Source: Neocallimastix lanati (nom. inval.) (taxonomy: Eukaryota > Neocallimastigomycota > Neocallimastigomycetes > Neocallimastigales > Neocallimastigaceae). Taken from it: 64,000 nucleotides of DNA. Position 1 is the first letter of the stretch. Every line of letters starts with the position of its first letter. Shown one piece after another: positions 23,946 through 36,884 of the stretch. The position numbers and the translations under genes were made by a program. The notes below the pieces were generated by a model. That model had not been told where the DNA came from and did no database searches. It was given only the letters and a program-made list of their open reading frames with translations. Where the stretch lies: NCBI GenBank assembly GCA_016946835.1, contig JACVTC010000025.1, positions 310,001-374,000 on the forward strand, given 5' to 3'.

Positions 23946-24216
23946 AAAAAATAAAAAATTAATAAGAAATAAATAATTAATAAAAAATAAAAAATTAATA
24001 AAAAATAAATAATTAATAAAAAATAAATAATTAATAAAAAATAAACATAAAAAACAAAATAAAATAAAATGAATTATAAAATTAACTAATTAAATAAATA
24101 AATGACTAAATTACTAACTAAATAAATAAATAAATAAATAAATGAAAAAAATAGCAAAATAAATAACTAACTAAATATATAAATAAATAACAAAGTAAAT
24201 AAATTATCATTGTAAT
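23946..24216. repeat. A/T simple repeat upstream of the ankyrin gene
   Basis: Runs of AAATAATTAATAAAA and AATAAATA units fill the region up to the ATG at 24217. No separate feature was seen. Confidence 0.7.
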
Positions 24217-26682
24217 ATGGAATTTGATTTGGAATTTCAATTTGAACAATTAAAGAGAATTTTAAATAATACCACTAAAATTAATAAAGATAATATTGAT
24301 TATTATATAGAAGCTATTGATTTAGGTAATGTAGAAAGAATAAAATATCAAAGTGCCAAAGATAAACATAAACATTCAAGCATAGATATTGTCTATGAAA
24401 TTTTCCAAAGAAATCGTCTAGATGAAGACAGGTTGATATTTATAATTGAAAATTGCCAAAATTATTTAAATATATCAACAAAATTAATTAAAATTTTAAT
24501 CAACTATAGTCAAATTCAATTATTAGATGCTATTTTTAATAATTATAAATTTTTCGACAATGAATTTATTAAAAATTTACTTTATTTTTATAAATATAAA
24601 AATCCAATATCTACAATGAAGTTAAATCAGCTCTTTAAAAAATATGAATTTAAATCTTTTGTTGAAGAATCGAAATTTAATATATCAAAATTTAGCCTAA
24701 TAAAATATTTATTTGCTGCATGTAAATTTGGATCAATATATGCATTAAAATATTTTATTAGTCTTGGAATTGATATTAATGGAATAAACCATTTCGGTGA
24801 AACAACTCTTCATTATGCCTGTAAATTAGAAAATATGGATATAGTTAGATACTTAGTGAAGCATGATGCAAATATAAATATAGAAAAAAAAGAATGGTGA
24901 AACACCACTGTTTATAGCCTGTGAATCTGGAAATGAAGCTATAGTTAATTATTTAGTGGAGCTTGGTGCAAATGTAAATAAAGAAAATAATGATGGTGAA
25001 ACACCATTATTTAATGCCTGTAAATCAGGGAATGTAGCTACAGTAAAATATTTAGTAGAACATGGTGCAAATGTAAATCAAGCATTGATCAACGGTAAAA
25101 CACCATTATTTATTGCCTCTGAATATGAAAATGAATCTATAGTAAAATATTTAGTGGAGCATGGTGCAAATGTAAACAAAGAAAATAATAATGGTGATAC
25201 TTCATTAACAATAGCATGTGAATCTGGAAGTGATAATATAATAAAATATTTGATAGAACATGGAGCAGATATGAATAAAGAAAATAATAATGGTGATACA
25301 CCATTAATAATAGTATGTAAATTTGTAAATGAAACTATAGTTAAATGGTTGGTGGAGCATAGTGCAAATGTAAATAAAGGAAATAATAATGGTGATACTC
25401 CATTAACAATAGCATGTAAATCTGGAAGTGATAATATAATAAAATATTTGATAGAACATGGAGCAGATATAAAGAAAGGAAATATTTATGGTGAAACACC
25501 ATTATTGTTTGCCTGTAAGAATGACAATAAAACATTAATTAAATATTTAGTGGAACATGGTACAAATGTGAATAAAGAATTAAGCAATGGTAAAACACCA
25601 TTATTTATTGCGTGTGAATTTGGAAATGAAGCTCTTGTTAAATATTTAGTGGAGCATGGTGCAAAAGTAAATAAAGAAAATAATGATGGTGAAACACCAT
25701 TATTTTGTGCATGTGATTTGATAAATAATACTATAGTTCAATATTTAGTGGAACATGGGGCGAATGTAAATAAAGAAAATAATGATGGTGAAACACCATT
25801 ATTTTGTGCATGTGATTTGATAAATAATACTATAGTTCAATATTTAGTGGAACATGGGGCGAATGTAAATAAAGAAAATAATGATGGTGAAACACCATTA
25901 TTTATTGCTTGTAAATTTGGAAATGAAATTAAAGTTCAATATTTAGTGGAGCATGGTGCAAATATAAAGAAAATAATAATGATGAAACGCCATTAATAGT
26001 AGCATGTAGATCTGGATGTGATAATATGATAAAATTTTTGATTGAACATGGAGCAGATGTAAATAAAGAAAATATTAATGGTGAAACCCCATTATTTATA
26101 ACATGTAATTTTGTAAACGAAACTATAGTTAAATATTTAGTGGAGCATGGTGCAAATATCAATAAAGAATTAAACAACGGTAAAACACCATTATTTATTG
26201 CCTGTATATCTGGAAATGAAACTATTGTTAAATATTTAGTAGAGCATGGTGCAAATATAAATAAAGAATTAAACAATGGTAAAACACCACTATTTATTGC
26301 CTGTGAATCTGGAAATGAAACTATAGTTAAATATTTAGTGGAGCATGATGCAAATGTAAATAAAGAAAGTAATTATGGTGAAACACCATTACTTAGTGCA
26401 TTTCATACGGTTTTTGATGTGCAATTTTATAATAAACATAAAACAAATAAAAACAAAAAATTAAAGTACCGTAATACAAAGATATATAATAAATATGTAC
26501 CTGTAAATGAGACTATCGTTAGATATTTAGTGGATCAAGGTGCAAATGTAAATAAAGAAAATAATAAAGGTGAAACACCATTATTTAATGCTAATAAATA
26601 TGGAAATGAAACTATCGAAAAATATTTAGTTGACCATGGAGCTGTTACCTATAAAAACAGAAATGCTATCAGGTATCCTTGA
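24217..26682 (+). CDS. Ankyrin-repeat protein with two frame breaks
   Basis: The start ATG at 24217 follows an A/T-rich leader. The first ~190 residues form an Asn/Ile/Lys-rich N-terminal region without clear repeats (an extended Ile/Leu/Phe helical segment). Then about 18 ankyrin repeats of 33 residues run to the end, with the consensus NGETPLFIAC-x-GNETIVKYLVEHGANVNKE. Such domains bind proteins; the partner is unknown. One repeat near 26400-26515 carries a basic insert. The frame shifts twice: in an 8-A run near 24885-24895, and near 25970-25985 where one base of the NKENN repeat junction is missing. Each break falls in an A-rich stretch and the repeat phase resumes at once, so either sequencing error or a young pseudogene would explain it. 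No signal peptide or membrane segment is visible. Confidence 0.75.
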
Positions 26683-26866
26683 AATTTGAAAAAGATTTCT
26701 TTTGGAATTATTTAATGGATCAAAAAAAAAATTTAATGAAAACGAATAATTATTATTTTTATTATTATTTATTAAATAATTAAATAAAATAAAATAAGTA
26801 AACGGAAAAAATATTTTGATGAATCTATTATTTATATATATATAATATTTTATAATTATGATTTTA

Positions 26867-26912
<46 letters not shown>

Positions 26913-27906
26913 AAATATTATAATATCATAAATGTAATTATGAAATAATTAATATTGAAGTATTTATGTTTATTATGAAAAATCAATTAATCATTGTAAA
27001 CTTGTAAAATGATTGTCAAAATGAATTTGAAAGATGTAAAAGAATATATTTTTTTTTCTTGTTTAATGGTAATATAATATCTTAAATAATATCTTAAATA
27101 TTTTAAAATTTATTATTATTAAAATTTTAGAAATTTAAGATATTACTACAATAAATATTTTTAAAAATAATATTTTGATATCACATAATATATTTTTAAA
27201 ATAAATTAAAATCAAAAATAATATTAGTTAATTTAAAAATGATAAAAATGATAAAAATAATAATGAAAAAAAAAATAATTATATAAAAATTGAAAATATA
27301 AAAATTGATAATATAAAAATTGATAATAAAATAATTAAAAAAAAAAAAAAAAAAAAAAAAAGAATAAAAATAAAATAAAAAAAAAAAAAAAAATTTGGTT
27401 CGTTTATAATTATATAAAATAACTAAATGCTTTTGTATTAATATAAATTTTAAAAATTTTTTTTTCTAAATAGTAAAATAAAAAGATATATTATAAGTAT
27501 TAAAATATATTTATTTTTTATTTATATTGATTTATTTATTATTTATTTATTTTTAATGATATATTAGAGTTATTTATAGTTTAAAAAATTAAAATATTTT
27601 ATTTTTAAAAATATATATTTTTCATTTCATAATGAAATTTTTAAAAGGATTAATATTAATTCTTACCAATACTACAATTTATAAAATTTTGAAGATATTA
27701 AATAATTTTATTAAATGAATGACATTCCTATTAAATGTTATTATTTTACTTTTATTATTATTGAAAAGATATTAATGAAGAAATAAAAAAAAAATTTTTT
27801 TTTTTAATATTAAAATATTTAAAAATTAACCATTTTATTAATAATAAATAATTAATAACATCTATTCATATTTAATTATTAAAGTTATAATGAAATGAAA
27901 ATGATT

Positions 27907-27941
<35 letters not shown>

Positions 27942-28021
27942 TTTATTTTATTTTTTATTTTTTATTTTATTTTTTATTTTTTATTTTATTTTTTATTTTT
28001 TATTTTTTATTTTATTTTTTA

Positions 28022-28085
<64 letters not shown>

Positions 28086-28231
28086 ATTTTTTATTATTTT
28101 ATTTTATTTTTTATTTTATTTTTTATTTTTATTTTTTTATTTTATTTTATTTTATAATTTCATATTAATGCTTTTTAATTAAAATCATTATAGAAAATAA
28201 AAAATTTATATATTCTAAATGAAATTATTAA
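26683..28231. other. AT-rich intergenic region with homopolymers
   Basis: Contains a poly-A run of about 38 (26870-26907), more A-runs near 27330-27395, an imperfect hairpin at 27090-27146, and a (TTTTAT)-type array at 27905-28155. Open frames through the T-rich array encode only Phe/Leu/Ile and are not genes. Confidence 0.75.
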
Positions 28232-28299
28232 CCTTTGGATTGAACAAGAAGAGTATTAGTCACTAATAAAATAGCAGAGATACAATTGAAACACTTCAT
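28232..28299 (-). pseudogene. Orphan first exon like that of the CotH gene
   Basis: On the minus strand an ATG at 28299 opens a 22-codon signal-peptide sequence, with a CISAILLVTNTLLVQSK core, that ends at a CAAAG/GT junction near 28232. It corresponds closely to exon 1 of the CotH gene at 38528 ([17 protein letters not shown], then AAAG/GT). Nothing further downstream on this strand resembles CotH, so the rest has been lost or was never copied. Confidence 0.6.
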
Positions 28300-28819
28300 T
28301 TTAACTTAATTATTATTATTATTATTTAATAATATATTTTTTTTATTTATTTAGTTTTTATTTATGTTTAATTATTTTTATTTATATATTTAATTATTTT
28401 TATTTATTTTCATTTATTTTTATTTATATTTTTTTTTTCCTTAAGGTGTTTATATATTTATATTTATATTTTTATGTAATTATATATGTAATTGTTTATA
28501 TATATATTTAAAAAAAAATTTTTTTTATAAAGCAAAAAACATTCCTTTTTCTTATTTTATCTATTTTATTAAAAAATTATTATTAAACATCTTGGTAATC
28601 ACGTTAAAAATATAAATAATACGAACTCCACGAATGAAAATATTTTTCTTCGTGCTTTTATTAAATAAATAATTAATTAATTAACTAGTTAAAAGTAATT
28701 CCAAATATTATAACAACTCATTAATAATAAAAAAGTAAATTTTTATTTTTTAATAAAATATTAATAAAACAAATTATTTATAATAAAACGAATTACTTCT
28801 ACAAATAGTATAAACCTAT
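28300..28819. other. AT-rich spacer
   Basis: Simple TTATTTTTATTTA-type sequence. No gene or clear LTR was seen upstream of the Ty3 fossil. Confidence 0.6.
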
Positions 28820-30126
28820 TGAGTTTTCTCCTTTCTGTGTCTCTACACCTCGCCTCTCCGTTACATGATGATAAGGATAATTTCTTGGAAAGATATGAAT
28901 ATAATCGCGAGCGTAAGGTAGCAAGTATGGCTTTGTTAGGAACGATGGATCCAAGAAGACCCTCTGAGGTTATAGAAATAAAAGAAAGAGAAACAATGGC
29001 TATCGCTGAAACGGTAGGATGGATATAGGTAGAAAAGATTCTAAAAGAAACTTATATTCAGAAAAAGATAAAGACAAAAGAGATAGTAATAATCATATCA
29101 ATGAGAAAGATTTCTGTTCGAGACCAAATACTAAACAAAACTACATTAAAGACTCCCGCACTAGTAGCAATAACCTGATACTAACGACAGTATTACTAAT
29201 TCAAGATGGACTTGTGTACGAGAGGTATGTATCAGAAGCTAGAATAACTCAACTTATAGATCAGGTTATAAGTAACCAAAAAATTAAAGACATATTATAT
29301 GATTTACGGTTCTACCGTGAAAAAGGCGTTAAATACACAGCTGATTATATCGACTACTTAGTAGAATATGAAAAATAGGTGAATTGATTTAAAACTCAAG
29401 AACCTATCGGAAAAAAAAATTATTAATAACCTTACAGAAAAAGTTAAGCTAAATAGCGGTCTGAGTTAAGACCAAACAACTATGGTTACTCAAGAGGTCT
29501 CTATTGCGGAAACAATTAAAAAATTCGGGCTAGAAGAGCTATTGTCCATCGGCGAAGTAATAGATAAATACTATGGAGACTTAATAGAAGCGAAGAAATT
29601 ACCAAGATATTACCAGAATATAGGCCATACGACTGTAAGATAGAACTCATGCCTGATGCACCACTTTACAAAGAAGTAATTTACTCTACAAGCCCTAGGG
29701 AAGAAAAGGCTTTAAAGGAATACATATATAAAAACCTGGTTAAAAGGATTCATCTGTAAGTCAGAATCTCCGGCAGGTTGTTCGTACCCAAAAAATCAAG
29801 TAAAGTAAGATTATGCGTAGACTACAGGAATTAAACCAATGAAATAAAAGAAACACCTATTCTATTTCAAGAGTTAATTCAGTTTTTGAGGCTATGAAAG
29901 GAGCTATAGTGTTCTCCAAATTGGACCTAAAATTTACCTACAATCTATTGCCAATACGAGAAGGTGATTAGTACAAAATATCCTTTAACATCAAATTTGG
30001 TCACTTCTTCGAGCATTTAGTAATGTTCTTTGGATTAATTAATGCACCTGCGGTGTTCTGAAGTTTTGTAAATAATATCTTTAAGAAAGATATCGAAAAG
30101 TGCTGTTAAGTCTACCTTGATGATAT
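28820..30126 (+). mobile_element. Ty3/gypsy element F, gag-like to RT remnant (fossil)
   Basis: The plus strand reads a Gag-like charged region (near 28870-29370), then RT blocks: a PEYRPYDCKIELMPDAPLYK opening near 29620-29670, VRLCVDYRN near 29810-29830, SKLDLKFTYN near 29920-29945, FFGLINAPAVF near 30030-30060, and a YLDDIEI catalytic box near 30113-30133. Immediately after that box the sequence becomes copia RNase H, so the element is truncated at a junction. It is broken several times and comes from a different lineage than A/B. Confidence 0.72.
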
Positions 30127-30360
30127 TGAAATTGATGTAGATAATAAAGTGGCAATCTCAAATAGTAAAAATCAAACTATATTTCCTAAAACAAAGCATA
30201 TAGATATAAGAGTTCATCATATTAGAAATTTTATAAAAGAAAATAAAATAAAATTTAAATATATTAAATCAGAATGTAATATTGCTGATGATAGTACAAA
30301 GTATTTAAATAATACCTTACTTGATAAATTTAGAAATTTATTATTATCTGAGAATAAATA
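30127..30360 (+). mobile_element. Ty1/copia element G, RNase H C-terminus (fossil)
   Basis: About 75 codons matching the end of copia RNase H: NKVAISNSKN, TKHIDIRVHHIRNFI and a region ending in NIADDSTKYL. It starts exactly where the Ty3 RT ends, forming a chimeric junction. No LTR was recognised. Confidence 0.7.
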
Positions 30361-30834
30361 ATAATATATACAAATTAAAATAAAATTAAATTCAATTTTA
30401 TTTCTTTGAAATATATATTTGATTAGGAACGTTAGTAGTTAAAAATAGAAACCTATTTATATTCAATATATATTAACCATTTATAACGAATAAATTTATA
30501 TTAAATAATATTTACACGTATAAAAAAAATTAATAATCTTAAGAAAAATAAAAAAAAAAGACTTATATATATAATAAAAAAATATAATAAATAAATATTT
30601 ACCTTTCAAAATTTATGAAAGCTTAAATTCAAAAAATGATTAAAGTTTTACTAAAAAAAAAATTTTTAATCAGATGAATATAAAAATAATATTAATATTA
30701 TTATTAATTTTGTTAACAATAATTCAAATAATAATAATCTAAAATATTAATAGAAATAATAAAAGTAAATCAAATTTTACCATTAATAATATTATTAAGC
30801 ATTTCAAACCTAATGATAATAATATTAATATTTT
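30361..30834. other. AT-rich spacer
   Basis: A/T-rich with Asn/Ile-coding low complexity. No feature was supported. Confidence 0.55.
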
Positions 30835-32160
30835 TTGATAACAATAGTTATAATTATAATCATTATAATATTAATTTTTAATAATAAAAATCCTAATAAT
30901 ATTAATTATAACAACAATAAAATCATTAATACTATTGAAACTGAAAATGAAGAAGTACCAAAAACATATCAAAAAGCCCTTAATTTCGACCCAATTAATG
31001 AGATATTTATTTATATTTTTATATATATTTATATATATTTTCATTCAAGAAGAATTCAAGAATTTATATGATAATAATAGTCTAGAGTTAAATATTGATT
31101 GCATAAAATTATTGTTTCTTATGCCTCCAAACTTTAATGGAATGTTTATCAATAAGATTTTAAATCAGCTTTATTTAAATGCTGCCTTAGAAAAAGAAAT
31201 TTATGCCAATATTCCATACGGTGATAAAAACTGCAGCAAAAGCTATTGGATGCTAAATAAGGTATTATACGTTCTTAAATAGTAAGGTTGCCAATAGAAT
31301 AAAACCATTACAAAATTTTTAATTAAAAGAAAATTTCAACAATCCACTAGTGATCTATGTTTTTTCTTCAAAAAGCTTAAGGATAAATTAAATTGTGTCA
31401 TAGGACTTTATGTTGATGATATGATAATTATAGGGGAAAATTTCGAAATTATTAATATCGTTTCAAGAATTAAAGAAAACTTTAAAGTATCAAAATGAAA
31501 ATTTGCTAACTTTATATTAGGAATCAAAATAGAAAGAATAATGACATTTATATCTCATAAGAAGCATTTATTGATAATCTATTAAATAAATATAATTTAA
31601 TAGAAAAAAAATAAAGCGACCATTCACAGGATATAATAATAATGAAAATAATGGACCAGTTTAAAAAATAAAATTCAAAAGTATTATCGGTTTTATAATT
31701 TACCTTTCAAGATGTACAAATCCAGACATTGAATTTGCTATTAATTTTGCACCTACGAAATCAGAAAATCCAATTCAACCCGGTTGGAGAAAAAAGTATT
31801 TAAATGTTAAAATACTTAAATGGAATAAAACATTATAAAATAGGATATAGCGGTAAAGGTAAAATAAATGTACATATAGATTCCAATTTTTCCCGCGATC
31901 TAAAAGATAGAAAATCTACTTCTGGACACATTATTGTAATGGGTACAAATTCTATTTCATGGTACATCAAAAAACAAACAACTGTCGCGACACCAACCAC
32001 TGAAACTGAATATTTAAGAATTAAAGAATGTATTAAGAAAGTATTATAAATTAAAAATCTACTTAATGAAATATTTGGAAAAACAAAAACTATTGACATA
32101 TACACAGATAATGAAGCGAGCAAAAGTAGTATTGAAGCATGCCATTAAAACCCAAAGCCT
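30835..32160 (+). mobile_element. Ty1/copia element H, RT-RNase H remnant (fossil)
   Basis: Copia RT start (EVPKTYQKALNFDP near 30950), LYLNAALEKEIYANIPYGD near 31165-31225, the catalytic GLYVDDMIIIGE near 31407-31440, then RNase H (KIGYSGKGKINVHIDSNFS, DRKSTSGHI, TETEYL, YTDNEASKSS) to about 32160. A TATATTT microsatellite lies in the RT part (about 31005-31040). It overlaps in content with element D, so it is a separate copy. It is broken several times; no LTRs were found. Confidence 0.75.
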
Positions 32161-33501
32161 AAAATTTTAATAAATAGATAAATAAATAATAAAGTAAATA
32201 AAAAAATATTAAATTTGTTATAATATATAAGAAAATAAAAAATTTATAAATAATATATAATTAAATAGAGATTTTTTTTATTATATTTTTATTTATTGGA
32301 TAAAAAAAAAATAACCAATAATTTTTAAATTAATTATCTTTTCATAGCTTATTGAATCAATAAATAAAAATAATAAGAAATTATTATTTTTACAAAATTA
32401 TTTATAAATGCCTGTTAAAAATATTTATTAACATTTATTAAATATTAAAATATTTATTATTAAAGTTTAAGTTTTTATAAAATACTGAGCAAGAATTTAA
32501 AAGGTGTAAAAATGATCAATTAATTATTTAAATTTTATTTTTAATTTTTAATAATTATATCTTATGTTATTAATCCTTTACATCTTTTAAATTATTAATA
32601 TCTATTTTATTTATAAATATAAAATAGATATATATAAAATTAATACTAATAATATCTATATTTTGAAAAATTATAAAATATTCTATTTTTTATGATGATT
32701 AAATTTTAATGTATTTTTTATTATTAATATATTATATATATATTTTATAAAAAATTTATTTTGAAATTTATTTATAATAGTTTTATTTATTTAGTTATTT
32801 ATTTAAATTAAATATATATTTTATTTATTTTTTTATTAATTTATTTATTTATTAATTTTAAAAAAATTTTTTAAAATGAAATTTTTTTAAATGCCACTTT
32901 CTGAATGAAAATTTTCGAAATGCTTCATACTCCATTTCCACAATGAAAAATATATTAAATAAAATGTTCAATTAATATATATTAATATAAATGATATGAA
33001 CTTAAAATTTTTGTTAGCCATTTATTTATATTCTTTAAATAATAAATTTATATTAATTAATAAAACAATTTTTAATAATATATGATTTAATTTATTTAAA
33101 TTATATTTTTATTCATTTACTTAATTTCAAATATTAAAATTTTGAAAATTTTGTTTATTATTAAATTATTTGTCTATAAAATATTATAAAAATAAGTAAT
33201 TATTAATTAATAATTACTTAAATAACTATATTATATTAAAAAGAGTTAAATATTAAACTTAATTACTAACAAAAATATAAATTTTTGGACTTTCAAACAA
33301 AAAAAAATTTTTTTTTTTTTGTTTGAAATATATATATATATATATATAAAATAATAATAAACATAAAAAGAAAAAAGAAAATTAAATTTAGAGAATTAAT
33401 TATGGGTACAATATTTTGATGTATAATAAAAATAAAAACCTTAATTATTAATAAAACTTAATGATTATTACATAAAAATAAATAGAACTAATATATGCAA
33501 A

Positions 33502-33546
<45 letters not shown>

Positions 33547-33688
33547 AAATGAAATAAAATAATTAATTATAAATGAATATTAATTAAAAAAAAAAAAATA
33601 AAAAATATTAAATTACTCAATTAATTATGATAATTTAATTTTTTTTTTTTTAAAAAAAAAATAATAATAATAATAAATATTAATAAAT
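32161..33688. other. AT-rich intergenic region
   Basis: Long A/T tracts, including about 38-40 A near 33505-33543 and (TAA)n directly before the LRR gene start. No gene was seen. Confidence 0.7.
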
Positions 33689-35591
33689 ATGTTATTTAAA
33701 AAGTTTTCATATATATTATATGTAATAATTTTGTTCTCTGAAATCATTTCAGTTACAATTGCTTCTCCGGATTGTGACACTTTAGCAAAAGCTTTAGAAT
33801 ATTTAAAGATGTATTACAAGATTATTCATATTATAGTAATTGTTGTAATTATATAGGAGTCGCTTGTGATTATGGAAATCAAATCTCAAGATTGTATGAT
33901 TAGTATTAATAATAAAAATATATAATTATAAGTATGTAAATGTTTAAATAAAAAATCTAATAATTCATTTTCTAATATTATGGAAAAAAAAATCTTTCAT
34001 TAGTAGATTAAAAGTTTATTCTAGTAGTGAAGCTGACATTAAAAGTTTTATCGAAGCAATAACAGATTTAAATGGTTTAACATTATTGTAAATATTTAAT
34101 TTAATTAATATAATAATAAATAATTATTTGATATAATATTGCATTAAAAATAATATTTAAATAAAAATTTTTACATATATTAATTACAATTATTTTACAA
34201 CTTCGGTTCAATTTTCAATATTGTTATAGAGAAATAATTAATACTTCATTTCCTCATGGAGTTGTAATTCCTGATAGTATTACCAAATTGAAATATTTAA
34301 AGATATTGTAAGTATAAATTTTATATTTCATTAATAATATTTTTTTTTTATATATTTTAAAATATTTTTGTATATTTTATTATATTATAAAAAATATAAA
34401 TTTTAACATTCATTTTTTTATGTATTAATTAAGAACTTTATCTAATAATCAATCAGAAGATGCTGAAAGTACAATTATTATCATTAATATTTTTAAAGAA
34501 CTTTAAGTAATAATAATTATGTTGGTGCTATTCCAAAAGTTATTAAAAATTTAAAAAAGTTACAGATATTGTAAGTAAATTAAATTATAATTTACATAGT
34601 ATTTATATAATTTTAATTAAATTATATATAACATTTATAATATTTTTTTAATTATTCAATTTTATAATTGTTTATAAAATAAATAATTTAGAAATTTAAG
34701 CGATAATGATCTTTCAGGAATTGTTCCAATGGAAATTTCAGAATTAGATAATCTTAAAGAACTGTAAATATCTCATTAATACATTTATATATAAATATTT
34801 GTTCGTTTATAATAAATAAATAAATAAATAATAAAAGATTAAAAAAAAAAAAAAAAAAAAAAAAGATACTAAATAAATTAAAAAAATTTTTTTTTATAAT
34901 AATATTCAGTTACTTAAAAAATAATAAAAAATTAAAAGGTTATGTTCCTTTAAATTCAAATATTGAAAGATGTGATTATTCAGATACAAATTTATGTTAT
35001 TTAAAAAGTAATCGTTGTAAAATTTATAAAACTATTCCAAAATGTGAGAAAGAAGATATTATAAATACTAACAAAGAAAATGGAGTTGACAGTTCAACGT
35101 ATGAAAGTGAGGCACCTTCATTTTTTGAAAATAGATTAATAATTGCTTTTGGTGGTATTTTTGTGATAATTTTAATAATAAATTGTTTTTGTATATGCAA
35201 ATTTTTTTTATGTGAAACAACAAGACCTGATGTTTCTGTAAGAATCAATAATAATAATATTAATAGAAATTATCATCCAGCTCCTACCAATACTACAGTA
35301 AATAATAATATTAATAGAAATCATCATCCAGCTCCTACCAATACTACAGTAAATAATAATATTGATAGAAATTATCATCCAGCTCCTACCAATACACCAG
35401 TAAATAATAATACATATAATACTTATAATTCAGCTCATGTTAATAATTGTTATCCATCCTATTCGGAAGAAGCTCCACCACCATATTCTGAAAATACTAA
35501 TGCTTCATATAATTATGACAATAAAAGTTCAGATACTTATCCTCTCAAACGTCCAACTTTTCCGTTGACTGCATATACTCCATCGGCTTAA
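33689..35591 (+). CDS. LRR receptor-like membrane protein, one repeat per exon
   Basis: Proposed exons are about 33689-33893, 34007-34087, 34230-34307, 34434-34570, 34692-34763 and 34910-35591. A hydrophobic signal peptide precedes a Cys-paired LRR N-cap (CDTL ... NCCNYIGVACD). Single LRRs follow on separate exons (NLSDNDLSGIVPMEISELDNLKEL type), then a Cys-containing C-cap, one membrane segment at about 35135-35215, and an Asn/Pro-rich cytoplasmic tail with a threefold repeat around NYHPAPTNT and a PPPY motif. Introns are phase 2, cutting the same Leu codon of each repeat. Two apparent single-base frame shifts (near 33800 in exon 1 and near 34505 in exon 4) mean it is either a recent pseudogene or affected by sequence errors. 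LRR ectodomains bind ligands and PPxY binds WW domains such as those of Nedd4-type ligases; both roles are inferred from the family. Confidence 0.7.
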
Positions 35592-36884
35592 CCGAAAATT
35601 TAAATAAAACAAAACCAAAAAAAAAAAAAAAAAAAAAATAATCGACTTAAATATATATATAAACTATAATAAGATATTTCATTAAATATAAAAATTTCAA
35701 AAAAAAATCTTATAAAGTATTTTTAGAAATTTTTATAAAACATTAAATAAATGAGATTATATTTAAAAATAAATTGTATAAATAATGATAATATAAAATA
35801 ATTGAAAATTAAAATAAATAAAATAAACTATAAAATTATTAATAATTAATACTATAAAAAAAAAATCATAAAACTATTAATAAAATAAAAATTTAAAATG
35901 ATCAAATAAGTTTTCATTAAATAATTTGATGGTAAAGAAAATAAGGACTTTTATTTGGGAAAGAGTTTTTTTTTTAAATGCTTACCTATTATAATTATAT
36001 CTATTACAGTAAATAAAATATGTGAAATATAATTTTGAATCAACTAAAAGTTACTTACTATTTATTGTGAAGTATACTTAATTTGCACTAGGTTTCCTTT
36101 AGCTTTTATACATTCATTATGGCTAAAAAAATTGATTCAGCTGTTGCTTTTGCTGAAGGTTTTGTTAGCAATTATATTTTAAGTATTAAAAAAATTCAAT
36201 AATGTAATCCTATAACAAAAAAAAAAATCCTTAATACTGATGATTAAGTATTATTCCCTTGAACTATCCGTTGTAGAGCTTTAATATCGAAATAATAAGA
36301 CTAAGGTCTCGATAGATTCAAATGTAAGCTCAAGAAATGAAATTTTCTTTGAGGAATGAGAAAAATTAGAAACTATTACGTCTACTGTTACATTTGTAAT
36401 ATTTTTTTATTTTATTTTTTATATATTTTTTATTTTTTTTTTTTTTTTTTAATTTTACTTTAAATTTTTTATTTTTCTTTCTATTCATGTATTTAATTTT
36501 TTCATTATTATTAGGTTTTAAAGCCATAGTCCATAAAAAATTATATAATATTTTATATATATTTAATGCGCCACATTGCCATTTATATATTGTTCAACAT
36601 AAACTAATATAACAACAAAAAAAAAGGTTACATTTCTATCTTTTAAAATTTTTTTATTATTTAATTTATATATATTATTATTAAATTATATATATAATTA
36701 ACTGATTGGTTCAACTATTAATTAAATAAAAATAAATTATTAAAATTATTTCTTTTTTTTTTAATTTTATCTTTTAAATTTGGAAAATTTTATATTTAAA
36801 TATAAATATAATTATTGAATTTTTTTTTTTTTTTATTGGAAGAATTATAAAGTGGATTAACCCTAAATAAATAATATATAAAAA
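35592..36884. other. Intergenic region with a small coding-like island
   Basis: Mostly A/T. The patch at 36040-36390 is less biased and starts with a 27-residue open frame (36119-36202) that has no recognisable family. The following sequence is not open. Poly-T runs fill the rest. Confidence 0.45.

Noticed and set aside
27895-28182. Phe/Leu/Ile-only open frame
   Set aside because: An artefact of a TTTTAT-type simple repeat.
16900-32160. One copia element split into 16.9-20 kb and 30.8-32.2 kb halves by a large insertion
   Set aside because: Both pieces contain the RT opening region, so they overlap in content and are separate copies; no target duplication flanks the interval.
36119-36202. 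27-residue open frame as a gene
   Set aside because: Too short, with no family, no continuation and no splice partner; reported only as a coding-like island.
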